From CAZTXD01 sp964617995 (GTDB taxonomy: Bacteria > Actinomycetota > Acidimicrobiia > Spongiisociales > ZC4RG35), in assembly GCA_964617995.1 (NCBI GenBank), contig CAZTXD010000010.1, positions 1 to 45,015 on the forward strand: 45,015 nt of DNA, in the 5' to 3' direction. This document shows positions 40,672 through 45,015 of the stretch, one piece after another; the first letter of the stretch is position 1, and each line of letters starts with the position of its first letter. The position numbers and the translations under genes are program-made. The notes below the pieces were generated by a model. The model saw only the letters and a list, made by a program, of their open reading frames with translations, made no database searches and was not told the DNA's origin.

Positions 40672-40692
40672 CGCCTGCTCCGAGGTGATGAG

Positions 40693-42435
40693 GTGGGAAC
40701 CCGTCCAGCTGGCAGGCGGTTCGCTCCCGACAGGGTCCGGTTGGTGCTCCTGGGACTCGGGGTCGTCATCGCCTGGCTGGGCATGGGTTACCGGCTCCTC
40801 CATGTCCAGGTCGTGGAGGCGGCGGAGCTGGCCGAGCGCGGCCTCGATCAGCGACTGGTGGAGCGGATACTGGCGCCGCAGCGGGGGAGGATCTACGACC
40901 GCAACGGCGATCTGCTCGCCATGGCCGTCGAAGCCGAGACCATATACGCAGTGCCGGGCCTGGTCACCGAGCCGATGTTCATCGCCCAGCAAGTCGGGGG
41001 CTTGCTGGGAGTCGATCCCGACACCCTCCTCACCCGGCTCGAATCCGACAAGGACTTCGTCTACCTGAAACGCCAGGTCGATCTCGACCAGGCCGAGCAG
41101 ATCCGCCAGCTCGAGCTTCCGGGCGTGTTCTTCGAGCCCGAGACCACCCGTTCCTACCCGGCGGGGGCGGTGGCGGCCCACGTGACCGGCTTCGTCGACG
41201 TCGACGGCAACGGCCTCGAGGGTCTCGAGCTCTACTACGACGAGCTGCTGCGGGGAACCCCGGGGCGGCAGATATTCGAGAAGAGCCTCTCGGGGACACC
41301 CATTCCCCAGGGACGACGCGAGGAGATCCCGGCGGTTCCCGGAGCCGACTTGGTCACCACCATCGACATCCCCCTCCAGTACTCCACCCAGGACGCCTGC
41401 TCCGAAGCGCTGGAGCGAACGCAAGGGACCGGCTGCTGGGTTGTGGTGCTCGAGGTCGAGACCGGCAACGTGCTGGCCATGGCCGGGGCGCCCGTGTTCG
41501 ATCCGACGATCCGGACCACCAGCACGGGCGGCTCCTTCTCGAACGCGGTGGTGCGGGAGCCCTACGAGCCGGGGTCGATCCAGAAGCTGATCACCGTGTC
41601 GGCGGCGATCGAGGAGGGAGTGGTAGGGGTGGACACCGTCTTCGGGGCGGTCGCCGACCAGATCGAGCTACGCCCCGGGGCGTGCAAGTCTGACACCGAC
41701 CAGATCTACGGGTGTTACAGCGACTTCGACGAGCACGAGACACGCGACATGACCGTGCGGGACATCTTCACCGCCTCCTCCAACGTGGGCATCATCCGCA
41801 TCGCCCAGAAGCTCCCCCAGGGGATGATGGCCGACTACCTCGAGGCGTTCGGCCTCACCGAGCCCACCGGTATCGACTACACCGGTGAGTCGGGCGGCCA
41901 GCTCAATCTCCCGGCGGGATGCACGATCTGTCCTTTGTCGGCGGCCATCGGCTATTCCACCTCGACGACACCGCTGCAGATGGCCGCCGCCTTCGCCGCC
42001 ATCGGCAACGACGGAACCTGGACCCAGCCTCGACTCGTTTCCTCCACCATCGACGTCGACGGGAAGGAGGTCGACCGTCCCCAGGAGACCCATCAGGTGG
42101 TTTCCCCCGAGACCGCCCGGATCATGCGCGAGCTGCTCGCCGGGGTGGTGGAGTCGGGGACCGGACACGGCGCATCGGTGCCCGGATACCGGGTGGGAGG
42201 CAAGACCGGCACCGCCAACAAGCTGGGTGAGGACGGCACCTACACCGACGTCACCCGCGCCAGCTTCGTCGGTCTGGCGCCCATCGACGACCCCAAGCTG
42301 GTGGTGGCGGTGATGATCGACGAGCCGGCGTGGGAATACCGGACCGGCGGCCTGGCGGCGGCACCGGTCTTCGCCGAGGTGATGAAGCAGGCACTGCACC
42401 GGCTGGGCGTGACTCCCGATGGCCTCGACGGGTAG
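40693..42435 (+). CDS. ftsI: Penicillin-binding protein 3 (FtsI), division transpeptidase
   Basis: FtsI crosslinks septal peptidoglycan. The 580-residue protein has a signal anchor (LVLLGLGVVIAWLGMGYRLL), the dimerisation/pedestal motif RGRIYDRNGDLLA, and the transpeptidase motifs S295-I-Q-K (YEPGSIQKLITVSA), S362-S-N and K504-T-G-T (GGKTGTANK). The SxxK has Ile-Gln where Thr-Phe is common. Six cysteines (236, 248, 331, 341, 410, 413) lie in the extracytoplasmic part, in three close pairs. The start is GTG 40693 with GAGG upstream. Its end overlaps murE by 17 bases. Confidence 0.95.
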   Translation: MGTRPAGRRFAPDRVRLVLLGLGVVIAWLGMGYRLLHVQVVEAAELAERGLDQRLVERILAPQRGRIYDRNGDLLAMAVEAETIYAVPGLVTEPMFIAQQVGGLLGVDPDTLLTRLESDKDFVYLKRQVDLDQAEQIRQLELPGVFFEPETTRSYPAGAVAAHVTGFVDVDGNGLEGLELYYDELLRGTPGRQIFEKSLSGTPIPQGRREEIPAVPGADLVTTIDIPLQYSTQDACSEALERTQGTGCWVVVLEVETGNVLAMAGAPVFDPTIRTTSTGGSFSNAVVREPYEPGSIQKLITVSAAIEEGVVGVDTVFGAVADQIELRPGACKSDTDQIYGCYSDFDEHETRDMTVRDIFTASSNVGIIRIAQKLPQGMMADYLEAFGLTEPTGIDYTGESGGQLNLPAGCTICPLSAAIGYSTSTTPLQMAAAFAAIGNDGTWTQPRLVSSTIDVDGKEVDRPQETHQVVSPETARIMRELLAGVVESGTGHGASVPGYRVGGKTGTANKLGEDGTYTDVTRASFVGLAPIDDPKLVVAVMIDEPAWEYRTGGLAAAPVFAEVMKQALHRLGVTPDGLDG

Positions 42436-43882
42436 TGGAATCGGGGATCTGGCGACGCTGGTCGCCGGGCGGGTCATCGGTGACCCGTCCGTCTCCGTGC
42501 GCGACGTCACCCACGACAGCCGCCAGGCCGGACCCGGGACGCTCTTCGTCGCCATTCCCGGGGAGCATCACGACGGCCACGACTTCGCACATGCCGCCGT
42601 CGACGCGGGAAGCCCCGCCATCATGGTCGAGCATGACCTCGACATACCCGCCGCCCAGATCATCGTCGACAGCAGCCGGCGGGCGATGGCGGCGGTGTCC
42701 GCCGAGGTGTACGGCCATCCCAGTCGACATCTCCGCCTCGTGGGGGTCACCGGCACCAACGGCAAGACGACCGTCACGCACATGGTCGAGGCGATTGCCG
42801 CCACCGCCCGGCGGGTCGCCGGGCTCATCGGGACCGTTCACACCAGGGTGGCGGGGACCGCCATCCCCAACACCCGCACCACACCGGAGTCCTCCGATCT
42901 CCAGCGCCTCCTGTCGAGCATGGTCGACATGGGGGCCGAGGTGGTGGCCGCCGAGGTGTCGTCCCATGCCCTCGACCTCCACCGGGTGGACGCCACCCGC
43001 TTCGCCGTGGCGGCATTCACGAACCTCAGCCAGGACCACCTCGATTTCCACGGCGATATGGACCGTTACTACGCCGCCAAAGCCCGTCTCTTCGAGGCGG
43101 AGAGGAGCCAGCAGGCCGTGATCTGGACAGACGATCCCGCCGGCCGGAGGCTCCGCCGGGAGGTGGCCATACCGGTGCTGACCGTGGGCACCGGAGCAGA
43201 CATCTCCGGAGACGAGCGCGAGGTCGAGGCGGGGGGGTCACGATTCCGGCTGGGCACTCCCGCCGGGTCCCACACGGTGCGGCTCCCATTGGGAGGCGGA
43301 TTCAACGTCGACAACGCCCTCATCGCCTGCGGCTGCGCCCTGGCCATCGGCATCCCCTTCGAGGCCGTGGTCGAGGCGCTGGAGTCGTTCGAGGGGGTCC
43401 CGGGCCGCTTCGAGCTCGTCTCCGGCGACGACCCGGTGCAGGTGGTGGTCGACTACGCCCACACCCCGGCAGGCATCGGGGCGGCCATCGCCGCCGTCAG
43501 GCGGATCGGGCCATCGGGTCGGGTGATCGTCGTCTTCGGGGCCGGAGGCGACCGCGACACGGCCAAGCGGCCCCAGATGGGAGCGGCCGCCGAGACCGCC
43601 GATTTGGTCTTCATCACCTCGGACAATCCGCGCTCCGAGGATCCGGAGGAGATCATCGACGCCGTCGCCGCCGGGGTGCGGCGCCACGAGAACGTCAAGC
43701 GACTGGTCGATCGTCGGGAGGCGATCGTGGCGGCGATCGATCTGGCGGAGAGCGGCGACGTGGTTTTGATCCTGGGACGCGGCCACGAGCGGGGCCAGGA
43801 GGTAGCCGGCCGCTTCCTGCCTCTCGACGATCGTCAGGTGGCCCGGGAAGCCCTGGCCCAAAAGCGGGGGGTGGCGTCGTGA
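42419..43882 (+). CDS. murE: UDP-MurNAc-tripeptide synthetase
   Basis: MurE adds the third amino acid to UDP-MurNAc-L-Ala-D-Glu. The 487-residue protein has the P-loop VGVTGTNGKTTVTHM at residues 108-122, NTRTTPESSDLQRLL, EVSSHALDLHRV, and the specificity motif DNPRSEDPEE near residue 400. The DNPR form is characteristic of meso-diaminopimelate ligases. The start ATG 42419 lies inside the end of ftsI. The stop overlaps mraY as GTGA. A murF gene is not present between murE and mraY. Confidence 0.95.
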   Translation: MASTGSGIGDLATLVAGRVIGDPSVSVRDVTHDSRQAGPGTLFVAIPGEHHDGHDFAHAAVDAGSPAIMVEHDLDIPAAQIIVDSSRRAMAAVSAEVYGHPSRHLRLVGVTGTNGKTTVTHMVEAIAATARRVAGLIGTVHTRVAGTAIPNTRTTPESSDLQRLLSSMVDMGAEVVAAEVSSHALDLHRVDATRFAVAAFTNLSQDHLDFHGDMDRYYAAKARLFEAERSQQAVIWTDDPAGRRLRREVAIPVLTVGTGADISGDEREVEAGGSRFRLGTPAGSHTVRLPLGGGFNVDNALIACGCALAIGIPFEAVVEALESFEGVPGRFELVSGDDPVQVVVDYAHTPAGIGAAIAAVRRIGPSGRVIVVFGAGGDRDTAKRPQMGAAAETADLVFITSDNPRSEDPEEIIDAVAAGVRRHENVKRLVDRREAIVAAIDLAESGDVVLILGRGHERGQEVAGRFLPLDDRQVAREALAQKRGVAS

Positions 43883-44952
43883 TCTCGCTGCTCGTGGCCG
43901 CAGCGGTGTCGCTGGTGGTCTCCATCTTCGGCACCCCCTACGCCATCCGCCTCCTCCGGCGTCGTCAGATCGGCCAGTTCATCCAGGACGACATCCAGAC
44001 CCAGCACGCCCACAAGCAGGGGACCCCGACGATGGGCGGGGTGGTGTTCGTGCTGGCGGCCGTGGTGGGATACCTGCTCGCCCATATCCGGTTGTGGACC
44101 CCCGCCACCGGCTTCCAGCTCCAGATCGCTCCGTTCGGGGCCGGCGGGCTGCTGGCGGTCATGGCGCTGGTGGGCATGGCGGTGGTGGGGTTCCTCGACG
44201 ACCTGGTCAAATTCACGAACCGCCGGTCACTGGGTCTCCGCAAACGCGCCAAGTTCGCCGCCCAGCTCCTCATCGCCATCCTCTTCGCCTGGGGAGCCAC
44301 GACCGCCGACGTCGTGACCGAGGTGTCGTTCGTGCGTCCCCTCGGGATCGACCTGGGTGTCTTCTTCTTCCTGTGGGTCCTGATCATGCTCACCGGCGCC
44401 GCCAACGGGGTGAACCTGGCCGACGGCATGGACGGGTTGGCGGGAGGCGCCAGCGCCCTGGTGGTGGGGGCGTACACCATCATCGCCTTCTGGCAGTTCC
44501 GCAACGCCGCCCCCACCGGCATCTACGAGGCGCTCGACCCGTTGGAGCTGGCGACGCTGTCGGCGGCGATGTTCGCCGCTCTCCTCGGGTTCCTGTGGTT
44601 CAACGCCCCGCCCGCCAAGATCTTCATGGGCGATGTCGGCTCCCAGGGGATCGGCGGACTGCTGGCGGCTCTCGCCTTGCTCACCAACACCCACCTGCTA
44701 CTGGTGATCGTCGGCGGCATCTTCGTGGCCGAGACCCTTTCGGTGATGCTGCAGGTGGCCTCCTTCAAGCTGACCGGGAAGCGTGTCTTCCGCATGGCGC
44801 CCTTCCACTTCCACTTCGACCTGGCCGGCTGGCCCGAGACCACCGTCGTGATCCGTTTCTGGATCCTCACCGGCATCGGGGTGGCGCTCGGGCTGGGCCT
44901 GTTCTATGCGGACTTCATCGCCGTCGAGGGCATCCTGCGGGGCGGCCGATGA
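43879..44952 (+). CDS. mraY: Phospho-MurNAc-pentapeptide transferase
   Basis: MraY transfers phospho-MurNAc-pentapeptide to undecaprenyl phosphate, making lipid I. The 357-residue polytopic protein has about ten helices. The conserved motifs are TPTMGG near residue 49, FLDDLVKFTNRRSLGL with the Asp pair at 107-108, NLADGMDGLAGG near 179, FMGDVGSQ near 250 and APFHFHFDLAGW with the histidine cluster near 310. The start GTG 43879 overlaps murE by 4 bases. The stop overlaps the next frame as ATGA. Confidence 0.96.
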   Translation: MISLLVAAAVSLVVSIFGTPYAIRLLRRRQIGQFIQDDIQTQHAHKQGTPTMGGVVFVLAAVVGYLLAHIRLWTPATGFQLQIAPFGAGGLLAVMALVGMAVVGFLDDLVKFTNRRSLGLRKRAKFAAQLLIAILFAWGATTADVVTEVSFVRPLGIDLGVFFFLWVLIMLTGAANGVNLADGMDGLAGGASALVVGAYTIIAFWQFRNAAPTGIYEALDPLELATLSAAMFAALLGFLWFNAPPAKIFMGDVGSQGIGGLLAALALLTNTHLLLVIVGGIFVAETLSVMLQVASFKLTGKRVFRMAPFHFHFDLAGWPETTVVIRFWILTGIGVALGLGLFYADFIAVEGILRGGR

Positions 44953-45015
44953 GCACCCCCACCCGTTTTCGCGCCTCGAATGCGCGCCATAGCGCGCATT
45001 TGATGCGCGAACATG
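44949..45015 (+). CDS. 5' end of the next cell-wall cluster gene (partial)
   Basis: A frame starts at ATG 44949 overlapping the mraY stop and stays open for 22 codons to the window edge. By gene order in related clusters it could be murD, murF or ftsW, but the visible residues (MSTPTRFRASNARHSAH...) match none of these N-termini. It contains a strong two-tier palindrome (44968-45011), so the start or even the assembly here may be unreliable. Confidence 0.4.
   Translation, partial: MSTPTRFRASNARHSAHLMREH
44968..45011. repeat. Two-tier palindrome at the right edge
   Basis: An inner stem AATGCGCGC (44979-44987) pairs with GCGCGCATT (44992-45000) over a CATA loop. An outer stem TTCGCGC (44968-44974) pairs with GCGCGAA (45005-45011), with four-base internal loops. 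It is unusual inside a coding sequence. Confidence 0.75.

Overview
The window is a GC-rich, gene-dense stretch of an actinobacterial chromosome. The evidence is the gene order (mraZ-rsmH-ftsL-ftsI-murE-mraY preceded by MoxR/DUF58/transglutaminase, DUF3040 and HNH genes), the ilvB-ilvN-ilvC cluster, a Get3/ArsA-like ATPase next to a ROK glucokinase, a YacP-type NYN protein, and many start codons that sit 6-8 bases after a -10-like hexamer (leaderless transcripts). An uncultured Acidimicrobiia-like lineage is plausible, but that is inference. I see no mobile element, CRISPR array, rRNA or tRNA.

Layout. Positions 1-8530 (minus strand) hold branched-chain amino acid synthesis: a promoter and a translated attenuator leader (8399-8530), ilvB, ilvN and ilvC, then an intergenic hairpin element, leuA, two CNNM/CBS/CorC-type membrane proteins and leuB (cut by the left edge). 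An MFS transporter follows at 8554-9708 (minus). From 9759 to 14734 (plus) lie a coiled-coil NYN protein, an NDH-2-like flavoprotein, a 59-residue Cys4 protein, a QueG-like protein and a flavodoxin-fold protein. An alpha-glucan phosphorylase (14747-16864, minus) converges on them. From 16978 to 29827 (plus) come ilvD, a small membrane protein, a metallophosphoesterase, an SRPBCC protein, an ArsA-like ATPase, a 62-residue protein, a ROK glucokinase, a DUF1232 protein, an aminotransferase, a threonine aldolase, and the type II fatty-acid genes fabD-fabH-fabG-acpP-fabF. From 29824 to 31423 (minus) there are two membrane proteins and a histidine phosphatase. From 31565 to 38510 there are DUF3040 and MerR genes (plus), a transglutaminase/DUF58/MoxR operon (minus), two coupled unknown genes and an HNH nuclease (plus). 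From 38647 to the right edge is the start of the division and cell-wall cluster, with an MraZ operator array and a structured RNA leader before rsmH.

How the parts fit. ilvBNC, ilvD and leuA/leuB supply branched-chain amino acids and 2-ketoacid precursors; the FAS II block makes acyl chains; the dcw genes build septal peptidoglycan. Regulation visible in the sequence includes ribosome-mediated attenuation of ilvB, likely MraZ autoregulation, a hairpin that contains the rsmH ribosome site, extensive translational coupling by 1-17 base overlaps, and leaderless translation of at least eight genes.

The main oddities are a family of intergenic hairpins built on a strict 7-base period (4932-5060, 28449-28569, 38527-38589), a CorC pair inside a leucine operon, the absence of murF between murE and mraY, and a two-tier palindrome at the right edge of the window.
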